52,190 nucleotides of DNA, taken from contig DFZN01000057.1 in NCBI GenBank assembly GCA_002382735.1, forward strand, positions 17,606 to 69,795, in the 5' to 3' direction. Of this stretch, positions 16,422 to 25,776 are shown piece after piece. Position 1 is the first letter of the stretch, and each line of letters opens with the position of its first letter. Source of the stretch: a bacterium UBP11_UBA4055. Lineage in GTDB: Bacteria; UBA4055. The notes below the pieces were generated by a model. It was given only the letters and a program-made list of their open reading frames with translations, did not search any database and had not been told where the DNA came from. The position numbers were made by a program, and so were the translations under genes.

Positions 16422-16592
16422 AGGTCAAGCTGCTTGAGAATGACCAGAAGTTCGAGAAAGTGTTCGATGCCTATAAGTTCGTTTCCGATCTGTTCAGGAA
16501 AGCGGAGAAGTCCATCGTAATCGTAGATAATTATGTGGAAGATACGGTGCTGGTTCTTTTGAATACTGTGCCTAAGGTTGTTCGGGAAAGTC
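16409..16592 (+). pseudogene. ORF6N protein C-terminal remnant
   Basis: In a different frame from the previous fragment, LDRVEVKLLENDQKFEKVF, DAYKFVSDLFRKAEKSIVIV and DNYVEDTVLVLL match the C-terminal region of ORF6N-domain proteins. The two parts are joined by a deletion with a frame change near 16409. The similarity ends just before 16593, where the conserved minus-strand gene begins, marking the edge of the accessory region. The frame itself runs to TGA 16631-16633 inside that gene. Confidence 0.65.
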
Positions 16593-17126
16593 CTAAACCG
16601 CCTTGTCGGCGAAATAATATTCGAGTACTCTGAAAGGTTCCTCGACATCGGAAAAAGTGTATTGCCTGCCCTGAGCGTCGGGTCTGTTCTGACTGTAGAG
16701 GTTATAATTGCCCTTAAGGATGAGCCAGTAATTGTAGAAAGGGTAGTTGCTTAGCGTGAATTTGTGCCCGAAAGCAAGCGAAACAATCTTCAGGCTCTGC
16801 CTTGATTTGGTCAGATCGATTCTTGATAGTTTCTCGAAATCCTCCGTTGAGCCTTCAGGCATATATTTTTTAATGAATTTTTCATCGAAGTGGAGAAGTG
16901 AAGTTTTGAGCACCTTCTTCTCGAACAGTGCGTCAACTGCTTTCTCTGTTTCGGCTATCAGGTTGACATCGCCCTTTTCACTGACGAGCCTGAACCATGT
17001 TTCGATCAGAAGATAAAGATCGGTGATGTGGAGTTTCTTTGCAGAAATTATATACCGCGCCGTCCTGTATCCCGAGAGTATGAGGGAAACGGCTATTATA
17101 AAAATGAGTGCGTAATAGAAATTCAT
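16593..17126 (-). CDS. Membrane-anchored hypothetical protein
   Basis: 177 residues with one N-terminal membrane helix (about 3-20) followed by a basic stretch and a mostly helical cytoplasmic region; no motif recognised. Last gene of the ten-gene minus-strand operon; its ATG overlaps the murA stop by one base. Co-transcription with murA and mltG could hint at a cell-envelope role, but nothing in the sequence shows it. Confidence 0.7.
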   Translation of the reverse strand: MNFYYALIFIIAVSLILSGYRTARYIISAKKLHITDLYLLIETWFRLVSEKGDVNLIAETEKAVDALFEKKVLKTSLLHFDEKFIKKYMPEGSTEDFEKLSRIDLTKSRQSLKIVSLAFGHKFTLSNYPFYNYWLILKGNYNLYSQNRPDAQGRQYTFSDVEEPFRVLEYYFADKAV

Positions 17127-18418
17127 TATTCGCTTTTTCTGATTATATCCGCACCGAGCGTGTTGATCTTTTTCTCGATCTCCTGATAACCCCTGTCGAT
17201 CTGACGGATGTTCTTTATGACCGATGTGCCTTTTGCCGACAGAGCCGCTATTAAAAGGGCCATTCCCGCCCTTATGTCGGGCGATGAGAGTTCTACCGGC
17301 TTAAGTTTATGTGGGCCGGTTATGACCACCCTGTGGGGGTCGCAGAGGACGAGTTTTGCTCCCATCCTGATGAGAGAGTCAACGAAATAGAGCCTGCCCT
17401 CGAACATCTTTTCGTGGATCATCACCGTCCCTTTCGAGAATACGGCCGATACGACCATGATGCTCGTGAGGTCAGCAGGGAAGCATGGCCACGGCTGGTC
17501 TGAGATGGACGGTATCTTTCCGCCGAAGTCATCGCTCACAACGGGTTTCTGCGGGCCGGGCACGAAGATGTCGTTCCCTTTCACCTCAAACTCTATACCG
17601 AGTTTTCTGAAGGCTGGAAAGATAACTTCCATGTGAGGTGTGTACGCCTCTTTTACGGTCACGCCCCCGCCTGTGCAGGCGGCAAGGCCCATGAACGACC
17701 CTGCCTCAATGTGGTCCGGGAGTATCCTGTGCCTTGTGCCGTGAAGCTTCTTTACGCCCTTAATGACGAGCCTGTTAGAGCCGGCTCCCTCTATATCCGC
17801 ACCCATTGAAACAAGCATACCGCACAGATTCTGCACATGCGGCTCGCAGGCGGCATTGTAAATGACCGTCGTCCCGGGCGTCTTCACGGCCAGCATGACC
17901 GCGTTCTCCGTCGCCATGACCGACGCTTCGTCAAGCAGGATCTCTGCGCCTTTGATCTTTCCGGCTTTAAGAACGACCCCTTTTTTACCCTCGACAATCT
18001 TAACGCCGAGCTTAACAAAGGCTAGAAGGTGCGAATCGATCCTGCGCGCGCCGATCCTGTCTCCTCCTGCGGAGGGGAGAGGTACTTCCCCTTTCCGTAA
18101 TAAAAGCGGCGCTAGGAACAGAAGCGAGCTTCTGATCTTTGACGAAAGATCCATGTTGAGCCCGCTGCCCTTGAGATCATCAGCCTTAAAGCTGAAAGTG
18201 TTCTTTTTAAGCTTCTTCACTTTCACGCCCAGGTCCGAAGCGATATTTATCATGATGTTAGTGTCTATTATATCAGGGATGTTGTCGATTATGACCTCAT
18301 CTTCCGTCAGAAGCGCCGCCGCTATAACAGGCAGAGCCTCGTTCTTGTTCCCCGACGCGTAAATATCGCCTTTAAGCTTACGGCCGCCGTTCACTGTAAA
18401 ATAATCGTTAGCTGGCAT
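17126..18418 (-). CDS. murA: UDP-N-acetylglucosamine 1-carboxyvinyltransferase MurA, Cys-to-Asp form
   Basis: Catalyses the first committed step of peptidoglycan synthesis, transfer of enolpyruvate from PEP to UDP-GlcNAc. 430 residues with EPSP-synthase-like repeats, the substrate-site K25-N26 (SGNKNEALP), and LPDHIEAGSF. The active-site loop reads SAGGDRIGARRID: D120 replaces the Cys (Cys115 in E. coli) that is alkylated by fosfomycin. The same replacement is known in Mycobacterium and Chlamydia and gives intrinsic fosfomycin resistance. AGGAG lies just upstream of the ATG. Eight bases separate it from the preceding ATPase gene. Confidence 0.93.
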   Translation of the reverse strand: MPANDYFTVNGGRKLKGDIYASGNKNEALPVIAAALLTEDEVIIDNIPDIIDTNIMINIASDLGVKVKKLKKNTFSFKADDLKGSGLNMDLSSKIRSSLLFLAPLLLRKGEVPLPSAGGDRIGARRIDSHLLAFVKLGVKIVEGKKGVVLKAGKIKGAEILLDEASVMATENAVMLAVKTPGTTVIYNAACEPHVQNLCGMLVSMGADIEGAGSNRLVIKGVKKLHGTRHRILPDHIEAGSFMGLAACTGGGVTVKEAYTPHMEVIFPAFRKLGIEFEVKGNDIFVPGPQKPVVSDDFGGKIPSISDQPWPCFPADLTSIMVVSAVFSKGTVMIHEKMFEGRLYFVDSLIRMGAKLVLCDPHRVVITGPHKLKPVELSSPDIRAGMALLIAALSAKGTSVIKNIRQIDRGYQEIEKKINTLGADIIRKSE

Positions 18419-18426
18419 GATATCTC

Positions 18427-21400
18427 CTATACATTTCTTCTCGTTCTGACCCTTCTCCTAGCCGAAGGCACGATCTTTTTGATCTCCGACGGTGTCTTTT
18501 TCGATTTACTGCCGATCTTATGAAGCATCCGGCTGGTCTTATTGAACTCAAGCACAAGATTGTAATCGTCAACATCGTTCGAAAGTCCGGAAAGCATCTC
18601 GTTGAGCTCCGCACACAGTTCGGTTTTTCTTCTTTTTATAAGATTCGAAAGGAGGAGGAGAGCAGATTCAAACACCAGATCGGACTTTCCTTTAATCATC
18701 TCACCGAGTTTTTTTATTATACCCGCCGCAGAGGCGTCATTATCTTTTTTTACGATATAATCTATTACCGACCCGATAAGCACGCAGATGTCCTTTTCTT
18801 TCCCTCCGCACTGAACCAGCTTTTCAAGAGCTTCATCGTATTTCTCCATTGAGGCAAGAACGAGAGCGGATTTTATTATGAATTTAGATGAGTGTTCCCT
18901 TGAACCGGACTTTTTGTTCTTTTTTTCTGCTGTCTTTTCAAAAGTTTTGACCGCGAGGTCTTTTTCGTCGTAGAACTGATAGACCGATCCGAGTTCGTAC
19001 AGGATCTCGTCCTTCAGTTCGGGCTTTCTTGTTCTGTCGTTCAGAGATTCCAGAAGAGATACAGCCTGAAGGAATTTATTCTGATAGCCGTATAATCTGG
19101 CAAGAAGAATGTTCGTTCTGATGATCCTTTCCGCATTGGACGGGGACTCTTTCTCGGATGCGAGTATATATTTGCAGTATTCCTCAGCCGATCTGTGATC
19201 CCTTTTCCTCATTGATATTTCGACCATCATCATGGTGACCTCTTCGGCGTAGGTGAAATTAAGCGTGGAAACAAAAAAATCGAGAAGTTCTCTGAATATC
19301 CCGTGCGCCGTATCAGTATCGTTCTTCATAAATGACACTCTGGCTTTGAGATATTTGTATTCTTCGGAATCGAGTATGTCTTTTCCTGAGCCGACCTCTT
19401 CTGTCAGAGCATCGAACTGCCTTACCGTTCCCGCTTCATCTTTCGAGTTGAGCCTCAGTATAATGTCCAGAACTGAAATTTCGTGTTTGTGGTGCAGAGA
19501 TCCGTGTTTATCCGCAAGTTCAAGCCCCGCCTTTATATACTGTGAAGATTTTTTTGATCTTCCGGATGAAATGTAGCATTTGAGAAGTATCGGAAAAAGG
19601 TCGAGCGTGAGTTCTGTCTTTTCCGACTTTATAAGATGATCAATCGCTTTCTCAAACCTTTTTACAGTGTCAAGAGGGTTGTCTTTGTCAAAAAGGTACT
19701 TTGTAAGTTTAAGATTGTTCAGCCATATTTCTGCCGGATAAGCGTTCTCCTTCATGCACAGCCTGAAAAGAAGCTTGTCTGCGATCTCCAGGATGTTCTT
19801 AAGCGCGTTGAACTGTATCGCCGAATGTGCGCGCGAAAGGATCTGCGGGAGAAGTTCGATCAGTTTTTCATAATTTTCAGCCTTAAGATAGTGCAAAAAG
19901 ACCTTGAACCCGAATTTTTCGAACCCCTTTGTCTCGAAAAGTTCGCCGAGAAGCCTGTGGATCAGCTTTCTGTTGCTCTCTTTTACGCCTTTGTATATCT
20001 CCGATATGACAGACACTTCGGCCACGCTGAAATGATCTCCCGCGTTCTCGATGATGCCCCTCTCTTCAAGTTCTCTTAACGCAATGTTCTCGTCTCCCGA
20101 ATAATTGAGTATGTGCAGAAGCCAGTCGAGATCGCTCGGATAGAATTCTTCGCCGATTATCGATATTATCTTTAAAATGTCTGAGGCGTTCTTTGACAGC
20201 GACGCGGCTTTTTCAAAGAACATATCGTTAAGATTGTCAGGGATGTTCTTTATATCGGGATAGTTTATAATGACTTTACCGTCATTTATGCTTATGCAGT
20301 CCTTATCGGTGAGATACTGAATGAATTCTATAACAGTGTAGAGATTGCCTCCGGTTGCCCTGTGAATGAAATCCGCGGCCTTTCCCTCCACTTTCATTCG
20401 AGGGAACAGCATTTTCAGCATTTTTGAGACCTGTACTTTATTCAAATCCCCTATGTGAAGGTATTTTACGGGATGATCAGGGTTGCTGAAATTGTTCCTG
20501 TCATCCGAACAGAATACCAGTCTGATCCTGTCTTTCGCGTTAGAGAACATTTCCATGATTATATTCTCGCAGTTCCTGCTCACCCACTGATGATCATCGA
20601 TTAGGACAGTGAAAGGGTAAGCGTTCAGTTTCAGACAGTCCAGAAGTGCTTTTTTAAGGCTCGTTCTGTATGTACCGTAGTCGAAAAGTATGGCCTTTTC
20701 CTGCTCGTTCTCGCTGAAAAGCAGGCTGACGAAATAAATCAGGTTCGACCTGTTCATCGGCGGCAGGATGGAATTGTCAATCCTTCTTATCACATCTTCG
20801 ATTGTATCCGGTCCTCCGTGTCTTTTTGTGAAAAGCAGGTAATAGATCAGCTCGTGGACGAGTTTGAATTCACGGGTCGAATGTTTTCTTTCGTTCAGAT
20901 GCACCAGTCCCTGAAATTCATTCCTCTGCAGCACTTCCCGTATAATTCCTGATTTACCCGATCCCTTTTCTCCCCAGATGTAAAGTATGCCGCCGAAAGG
21001 TCCGTTAAGGAATTCCTCGAGAGCGTCCTCTTCATCGCGGTTGAAATAGATGTTCCTTATCTTTTTTATCCGGTTGATCTCGATCCCGTTGGTCGTCCAG
21101 ATGTTCCTGAGTCCGCAAGCCTGTATCTCATAATTCTCTATTATTGATACAGATGTCTTGTCAGAAAGAAGGATGTCGGGTATGCTGTCCGTTTCGTCCG
21201 AAGGCAGATTTGACCTGAAGGGATGCTTTTTGCCTGTCTCTTCGTCAGTGATGATCCCTATTTTGACCGGCACATTAGTTTTTAAGTCCTTTAAAAGCGA
21301 CCTTACCCTTGTTATGATGCCCGCGCATTCAACAGCGAGCGAATATGTCGTTTTAAAATCGTCCGAAACTGTACTTTTGATAAGTATAGACCTGTTGTCG

Positions 21401-21543
21401 GTCTCTTCAGCACGACCGGAGAGGTTCTCGAGTTCGGTTTTGATATAAGACGAGATGTTCTCAGAGAGAATGTCCAAGTCCTTTCCGTAAACATCCCTCA
21501 TTGCTCTGTAGCTGGTTAAAAAAATGTATAGTCTGTATCCCAT
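18427..21543 (-). CDS. Large ATPase-TPR protein with degenerate cyclase-like N-terminus
   Basis: 1038 residues. The N-terminal 115 residues (YRLYIFLTSYRAM, TYSLAVECAGIITRVRSLL, VPVKIGIITDE) resemble a class III nucleotide cyclase fold that has lost its metal and base-binding residues. Then an AAA_16/STAND-type ATPase: Walker A GEKGSGKS (191-198) and Walker B FTVLIDDHQW (311-320), with a winged-helix-like region, and from about residue 530 to the end helical TPR-like repeats. The order cyclase-ATPase-TPR is that of large bacterial signalling ATPases. No effector domain is seen. A basic tail (RRRVRTRRNV) ends the protein. Its partner and ligand are unknown. Confidence 0.7.
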   Translation of the reverse strand: MGYRLYIFLTSYRAMRDVYGKDLDILSENISSYIKTELENLSGRAEETDNRSILIKSTVSDDFKTTYSLAVECAGIITRVRSLLKDLKTNVPVKIGIITDEETGKKHPFRSNLPSDETDSIPDILLSDKTSVSIIENYEIQACGLRNIWTTNGIEINRIKKIRNIYFNRDEEDALEEFLNGPFGGILYIWGEKGSGKSGIIREVLQRNEFQGLVHLNERKHSTREFKLVHELIYYLLFTKRHGGPDTIEDVIRRIDNSILPPMNRSNLIYFVSLLFSENEQEKAILFDYGTYRTSLKKALLDCLKLNAYPFTVLIDDHQWVSRNCENIIMEMFSNAKDRIRLVFCSDDRNNFSNPDHPVKYLHIGDLNKVQVSKMLKMLFPRMKVEGKAADFIHRATGGNLYTVIEFIQYLTDKDCISINDGKVIINYPDIKNIPDNLNDMFFEKAASLSKNASDILKIISIIGEEFYPSDLDWLLHILNYSGDENIALRELEERGIIENAGDHFSVAEVSVISEIYKGVKESNRKLIHRLLGELFETKGFEKFGFKVFLHYLKAENYEKLIELLPQILSRAHSAIQFNALKNILEIADKLLFRLCMKENAYPAEIWLNNLKLTKYLFDKDNPLDTVKRFEKAIDHLIKSEKTELTLDLFPILLKCYISSGRSKKSSQYIKAGLELADKHGSLHHKHEISVLDIILRLNSKDEAGTVRQFDALTEEVGSGKDILDSEEYKYLKARVSFMKNDTDTAHGIFRELLDFFVSTLNFTYAEEVTMMMVEISMRKRDHRSAEEYCKYILASEKESPSNAERIIRTNILLARLYGYQNKFLQAVSLLESLNDRTRKPELKDEILYELGSVYQFYDEKDLAVKTFEKTAEKKNKKSGSREHSSKFIIKSALVLASMEKYDEALEKLVQCGGKEKDICVLIGSVIDYIVKKDNDASAAGIIKKLGEMIKGKSDLVFESALLLLSNLIKRRKTELCAELNEMLSGLSNDVDDYNLVLEFNKTSRMLHKIGSKSKKTPSEIKKIVPSARRRVRTRRNV

Positions 21544-21560
21544 TAAGCGCTGTCCTTATT

Positions 21561-22223
21561 TTAGTAGGTTCCGTAAGTTCTTCTGTATTCTTTCATTCGG
21601 CCGATCATCTCCGGACCGACAGTTCTGTTCTCTTCAAGGTATTCTATAATCTCTTTAATATTTACGATGGGATAGAAATTTATTCCGAGGCTCTGATTCA
21701 GCTCCTGAATGGCTGAAAGCTCTCCGGCACCCCTTTCCATCCTGTCAACAGATACGACCACGGACACTATTCTGGGGTTATTGCACTCTTCCAGCAGGGC
21801 AATGGTCTCTTTTATTGCGGTCCCGGCGGTAATGACATCGTCTATCAGAACTATTCTGTCTGACGCTTCGAGCTGTTTTCCCACGATCATTCCGGACGCG
21901 TCGCCGTGATCTTTCGACTCCTTCCTGTTGAAAGAATAGGATCTGTTCATGCCGAATTCCGAAAACAGGGAAGAGACGCACGATACTGCCAGAGGTATCC
22001 CTTTGTAGGCCGGGCCGAAAACAACATTGAAGTCTTCTTTAACTCTGTCCTTTATAGTCTCGGCGTAGAACTTTCCGAGTCTGTTTACCGCTTCTCCCGA
22101 ATAAAGCATACCCGTATTTAGAAAATAAGGGGACATCCTGCCGGATTTGAGTTTGAATTCGCCGAACTTGAGAGAATTGTGTTCGATCAGAAAACTTATG
22201 AACGCTTCTTTGTACTCTTTCAT
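21561..22223 (-). CDS. pyrE: Orotate phosphoribosyltransferase
   Basis: Converts orotate and PRPP to OMP in pyrimidine synthesis. 220 residues with the PRPP loop IVLIDDVITAGTAI (D128-D129), the N-terminal LKSGRMSPYFLNTG substrate region, the FGPAYKGIPLA block and a catalytic-loop region FNRKESKDHGD. Length and motifs fit the family. Situated 14 bases behind the RNase Z gene in the minus-strand operon. Confidence 0.95.
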   Translation of the reverse strand: MKEYKEAFISFLIEHNSLKFGEFKLKSGRMSPYFLNTGMLYSGEAVNRLGKFYAETIKDRVKEDFNVVFGPAYKGIPLAVSCVSSLFSEFGMNRSYSFNRKESKDHGDASGMIVGKQLEASDRIVLIDDVITAGTAIKETIALLEECNNPRIVSVVVSVDRMERGAGELSAIQELNQSLGINFYPIVNIKEIIEYLEENRTVGPEMIGRMKEYRRTYGTY

Positions 22224-22237
22224 CTTTATCCTTCCGT

Positions 22238-23143
22238 TTATTCTATTTCTATTTCCTTAAGATCTTCCGCGAGGACTATCGTACCGCTGAATTTTTCGGC
22301 ACATTCTGCTGCGAATTCTCCCGGATCGGGATGAGAAGCGCTGAAGTGATACAGTATCAGCTTCTTCACGCCGCTTCTTTCGCAGACATTGCCTGCCATG
22401 CGGGCGGTCAGGTGCGTCCTTTCCTCCGCGCGGCTCTTGTTCTGTTCAAGAAAAGTGCTTTCCACTATAGCCGCGTCGGCGTCCTGAACGCAGGCGTACA
22501 GCCCCTTGCACAGGTAGGTGTCCCCGGCGAAAGAAATGATCCGCCCTCTCTTCGGCCCAGTCGCCACATCGGCCAGAGTAACTGCTCTCCCGTCCGGGGC
22601 GGTTATCTCTTCGCCGGCCTTCATGCGCCCGCATACCGGGCCTTCGGCGAGCCCGTATGCGGCGAGCTTCTCTTTAATTATGTTGCCGGGTGTGTCTGAG
22701 AATTGCAGCCGGAAGCCGAAGCTGTCTATCCTGTGATTTAGCTTGTGAACTGAGGCCTTGAATTCTTCGAACCCCAGCTCGTCCCCGTCATTTACTTCAG
22801 TTATCTCAACATTGAAATCGAGCCGGGACGAAGTTATTCCCAGATTGTATTCAATGAAATCTTTTACCCCCGGAGGTCCTGATATCGTGACATCGCCCGG
22901 AATGTTGAACATGCTTTTGGTGGACAGCATCGGCACAAGCCCCGCGATATGATCGAAGTGGAGGTGCGATATAAAGATGTGCTTTATCCTGCTCAGCTTG
23001 TACCCGGCAAGAAGAAGCTGTCTCTGCGTGCCTTCGGCGCAGTCGAACATTATTCCGTATGACTCCTTCGCAAGAACGAACGATGTACAGTTCCTTCTCT
23101 TTGTAGGCGCTCCTCCGCTGCTTCCCAGCACGATGATCTTCAA
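22238..23143 (-). CDS. rnz: Ribonuclease Z (tRNA 3' processing endonuclease)
   Basis: Metallo-beta-lactamase-fold endonuclease that trims 3' trailers from tRNA precursors. 301 residues with the zinc motif H60-L-H62-F-D64-H65, further ligands in HKLNHRIDSFGFRL, SFAGDTY and the C-terminal YHFSASH block, and HLTA in the His-loop position. This is relevant here because the one tRNA in the window lacks an encoded CCA. The start overlaps the preceding gene's stop by 4 bases. Confidence 0.93.
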   Translation of the reverse strand: MKIIVLGSSGGAPTKRRNCTSFVLAKESYGIMFDCAEGTQRQLLLAGYKLSRIKHIFISHLHFDHIAGLVPMLSTKSMFNIPGDVTISGPPGVKDFIEYNLGITSSRLDFNVEITEVNDGDELGFEEFKASVHKLNHRIDSFGFRLQFSDTPGNIIKEKLAAYGLAEGPVCGRMKAGEEITAPDGRAVTLADVATGPKRGRIISFAGDTYLCKGLYACVQDADAAIVESTFLEQNKSRAEERTHLTARMAGNVCERSGVKKLILYHFSASHPDPGEFAAECAEKFSGTIVLAEDLKEIEIE

Positions 23144-23613
23144 GATCCTTCCGCCTCCATTATCATATCCTTATCGAACATCAGATAAATATTTCCCGAT
23201 TTTGAAATATTCTTCATCACGAACGCGTTTTGGCAGTAATTTTCAAAAGCCTCTATAATATCATCGTAATTCATCTTAAAAGCAAAGATTATTTCTGAAA
23301 GAAATATCTGGCCGTCTTCGGCTTCGAGTCCCATCTGAGTCAGGATCGAATCGAATTCGTCAGTGCTTGTCACTTCGACCGGTTGATATTTATCCGGCAA
23401 CTCCGCAAATATATATTGTATATTATTCTTATCATGAACCTCTACAGTTATCGCGTTGTCTCTTATCATCGCGTTAAGAACCGACCTTGTGAACTCGCGG
23501 TCGCCGAATTTCTTCAGGTCCGAAGTAGTAATAATTCCGCCCAGCGAAAATATCTTCTCCAGCAGTTCAAAATACTGAGTTTCCGGATCGGTTTTTTTCT
23601 TAAAAAAGAACAG
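23140..23613 (-). CDS. Hypothetical protein with probable CTG start
   Basis: The first ATG (23469) leaves 109 residues, but coding-like sequence continues upstream for 48 more codons (KTDPETQYFELLEKIFSLGG, then DLKKFGDREFTRSVLNAMIR) to a TAG that is the stop of the helicase gene. The only sensible start in that stretch is CTG at 23613-23611, 5 bases after AGGAGG, a stronger Shine-Dalgarno than most here; ATT at 23616 is closer and less likely. The product would be 157 residues with a winged-helix-like N-terminal half and an acidic C-terminal half. No family recognised. The stop overlaps rnz. Confidence 0.65.
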   Translation of the reverse strand: MFFFKKKTDPETQYFELLEKIFSLGGIITTSDLKKFGDREFTRSVLNAMIRDNAITVEVHDKNNIQYIFAELPDKYQPVEVTSTDEFDSILTQMGLEAEDGQIFLSEIIFAFKMNYDDIIEAFENYCQNAFVMKNISKSGNIYLMFDKDMIMEAEGS

Positions 23614-23622
23614 AATTTCCTC

Positions 23623-25776
23623 CTATAATTTTGTCAGCCCCGCATATCTGACGAGCAGTTTCTTAATTCCGAAATCGTCAAAATCGACAGTTACGGTACT
23701 TTTTGTTCCCTTAGCCTCATAATCAAGTACTATTCCTTCGCCGAACTGCTTTGACATAACGATATCCTTTCTCTCAAATACCGGTTCGGGTATGCTTTTA
23801 TGCCTCAGTATGTCGAACCCGCCCGTGCGCTCGTATCTCAGCTGCCCTTCGTCGAATTTTGTATAACCCGATCTGTCGGTGCAATCTTCGGGAATGTCTT
23901 CCAAAAATCTGGAGGGCAGATACATCCCGTGGTCCCCGAAATACCTGCTTCTTTTAATGTAAGTGGAGATCAGCAGCTTCTTTCTCGCCCGCGTCACGGC
24001 CACATAGAAAAGCCTTCTCTCCTCCTCAGTCTTCATCGGCTCAAGAGGGTTGGTGAAAGGGAAGATGCCCTCGTTCAGTCCCGTGATGCAGACCTCGTCG
24101 AACTCGAGACCTTTGGCGGAATGTACCGTCATCAGAACGATCCTGTCGTCGTCTTCGCCGTACTGGTCGATGTCTGAAAGAAGCGAAACGGAAGTCAAAA
24201 AGTCAAGTAAGGTAGTATTCTCTCCCGATCTCACGAACTCGGTCACTCCGTTCAAAAACTCGTAAAGGTTGTCTATCCTTGAGCTGTCTTCGGTGGCGTC
24301 TGAATTGCGTATGTAGTGATCCTTCAGACCCGAGCTTACGAATATCTTCTCGGTTATCTCTCTCGCATCGGCCCTGTCCTTTTCTATGCTCTCGAATATA
24401 CTGATAAACTCTTTCTTTTCGGTGTCTTTTTTCTTTGAGCCGAACAGTTCGTCCTTCATCATTCTCAGAGACTCAAAATACGATATGTTATTTCTGAAAG
24501 CGTGGTTCTTTATTTTTTCAAGCGTGACTTTTCCTATTCCTCTCGGCGGGAAGTTTATTATGCGCTCGAAGGATATATTGTCGTCCGGATTTATGAGCAG
24601 TCTCAAATAGGCGATAATGTCCTTTATCTCTTTCCTTTCGTAGAATTTAAGCCCTCCGACGACTGTGTAGGGGAGATCTCTTTTCCTCAAATTCTCCTCG
24701 ATTATCCTGCTCTGTGAATTGGTCCTGTACAGCACGCAGATGTTTTTCGGCTTTGTTCCCGATTTTACAGATCTGTATATCCTATCTGTTACTTTTTCGC
24801 CTTCCTCGTTGTCCGAATATGACGAGATGAGCACCACTTTTTCACCTTCTCCCGATTCGGTGAAAAGGTTTTTACCCAGCCTCTGCGTGTTTTTTGCTAT
24901 GACAGCGTTCGCGGTTCTTAAAATATTACCGGTGCTCCTGTAATTCCTCTCCAGCTGAATGACGGGGCAACTCTTGAACTTGTCTTTGAAGAATAAAATG
25001 TTGCCGATATCCGCGCCCCTCCAGCTGTAGATGGACTGGTCCTCGTCGCCTACGACGCAGACATTACCGTAGATCCCGGAGAGCATGAAAACGAGCAGGT
25101 CCTGAACATAGTTCGTGTCCTGATACTCATCCACGCAGATGTATTTGATCAGATTCTGGTATTCGAACAGTACATCCTGCTCTTTTCTGAAGAGCCTGAC
25201 CGTCATACAGATCAGGTCGTCGAAGTCGAATGCACTGCAGTTCTTAAGCTCCTTCTGGTAATCGGAATAAACATCTCTGATCATATCGTCAAACAGCTCG
25301 GATGATTCGATGTTATAGTCTTCGGGATAGATAAGCTTATTTTTGAGTTTGGAAATTATCGAGCTGATCTTTTTTACAGGGTATGCGGTACTGCTCAAGC
25401 CGTTCTTTTTCGCCATAGCTTTTATGAGCTTTTCCGAATCGTCCGAATCATATATGACGAAATTGCCGTTGTATCCTAATAGTTCAGAGTGTTTTCTCAA
25501 TATCCTTGCGCATATAGAGTGAAAGGTGCCGGCGATAACGCTTCTCCCGTCCTCTCCCACGGCGCAGATTATCCTTTCTCTGAGTTCGCCAGCCGCTTTG
25601 TTGGTGAATGTCACCGCCATGATCTCGTGCGGAGAAGCTTTCTTTTTGCGGATAATATTGACTATACGCTCAACAAGCGTTCTTGTTTTTCCGCTCCCCG
25701 CACCGGCAATTATAAGAAGCGGGCCGTCAGTGGTCTCCGCGGCCTCTTTCTGTCTTTCGTTCAGCTCTTCATTCAT
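23623..25776 (-). CDS. UvrD/PcrA/Rep-type DNA helicase
   Basis: 717-residue superfamily 1A 3'-5' helicase for repair and replication-fork clearance. Motifs in order: Q-motif region NERQKEAAE, Walker A GAGSGKT (25-31), Ia VTFTNKAAGELRERI, II CVDEYQDTNYVQ, III GDEDQSIYSWRGA, IV ERNYRS, V TVHSAKGLEFDEV, VI FYVAVTRARKKLL. The C-terminal segment KQFGEGIVLDYE...TVDFDDFGIKKLL is the PcrA/UvrD-type Tudor-like tail that binds RNA polymerase in relatives. PcrA versus UvrD naming cannot be settled by eye. Confidence 0.93.
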   Translation of the reverse strand: MNEELNERQKEAAETTDGPLLIIAGAGSGKTRTLVERIVNIIRKKKASPHEIMAVTFTNKAAGELRERIICAVGEDGRSVIAGTFHSICARILRKHSELLGYNGNFVIYDSDDSEKLIKAMAKKNGLSSTAYPVKKISSIISKLKNKLIYPEDYNIESSELFDDMIRDVYSDYQKELKNCSAFDFDDLICMTVRLFRKEQDVLFEYQNLIKYICVDEYQDTNYVQDLLVFMLSGIYGNVCVVGDEDQSIYSWRGADIGNILFFKDKFKSCPVIQLERNYRSTGNILRTANAVIAKNTQRLGKNLFTESGEGEKVVLISSYSDNEEGEKVTDRIYRSVKSGTKPKNICVLYRTNSQSRIIEENLRKRDLPYTVVGGLKFYERKEIKDIIAYLRLLINPDDNISFERIINFPPRGIGKVTLEKIKNHAFRNNISYFESLRMMKDELFGSKKKDTEKKEFISIFESIEKDRADAREITEKIFVSSGLKDHYIRNSDATEDSSRIDNLYEFLNGVTEFVRSGENTTLLDFLTSVSLLSDIDQYGEDDDRIVLMTVHSAKGLEFDEVCITGLNEGIFPFTNPLEPMKTEEERRLFYVAVTRARKKLLISTYIKRSRYFGDHGMYLPSRFLEDIPEDCTDRSGYTKFDEGQLRYERTGGFDILRHKSIPEPVFERKDIVMSKQFGEGIVLDYEAKGTKSTVTVDFDDFGIKKLLVRYAGLTKL

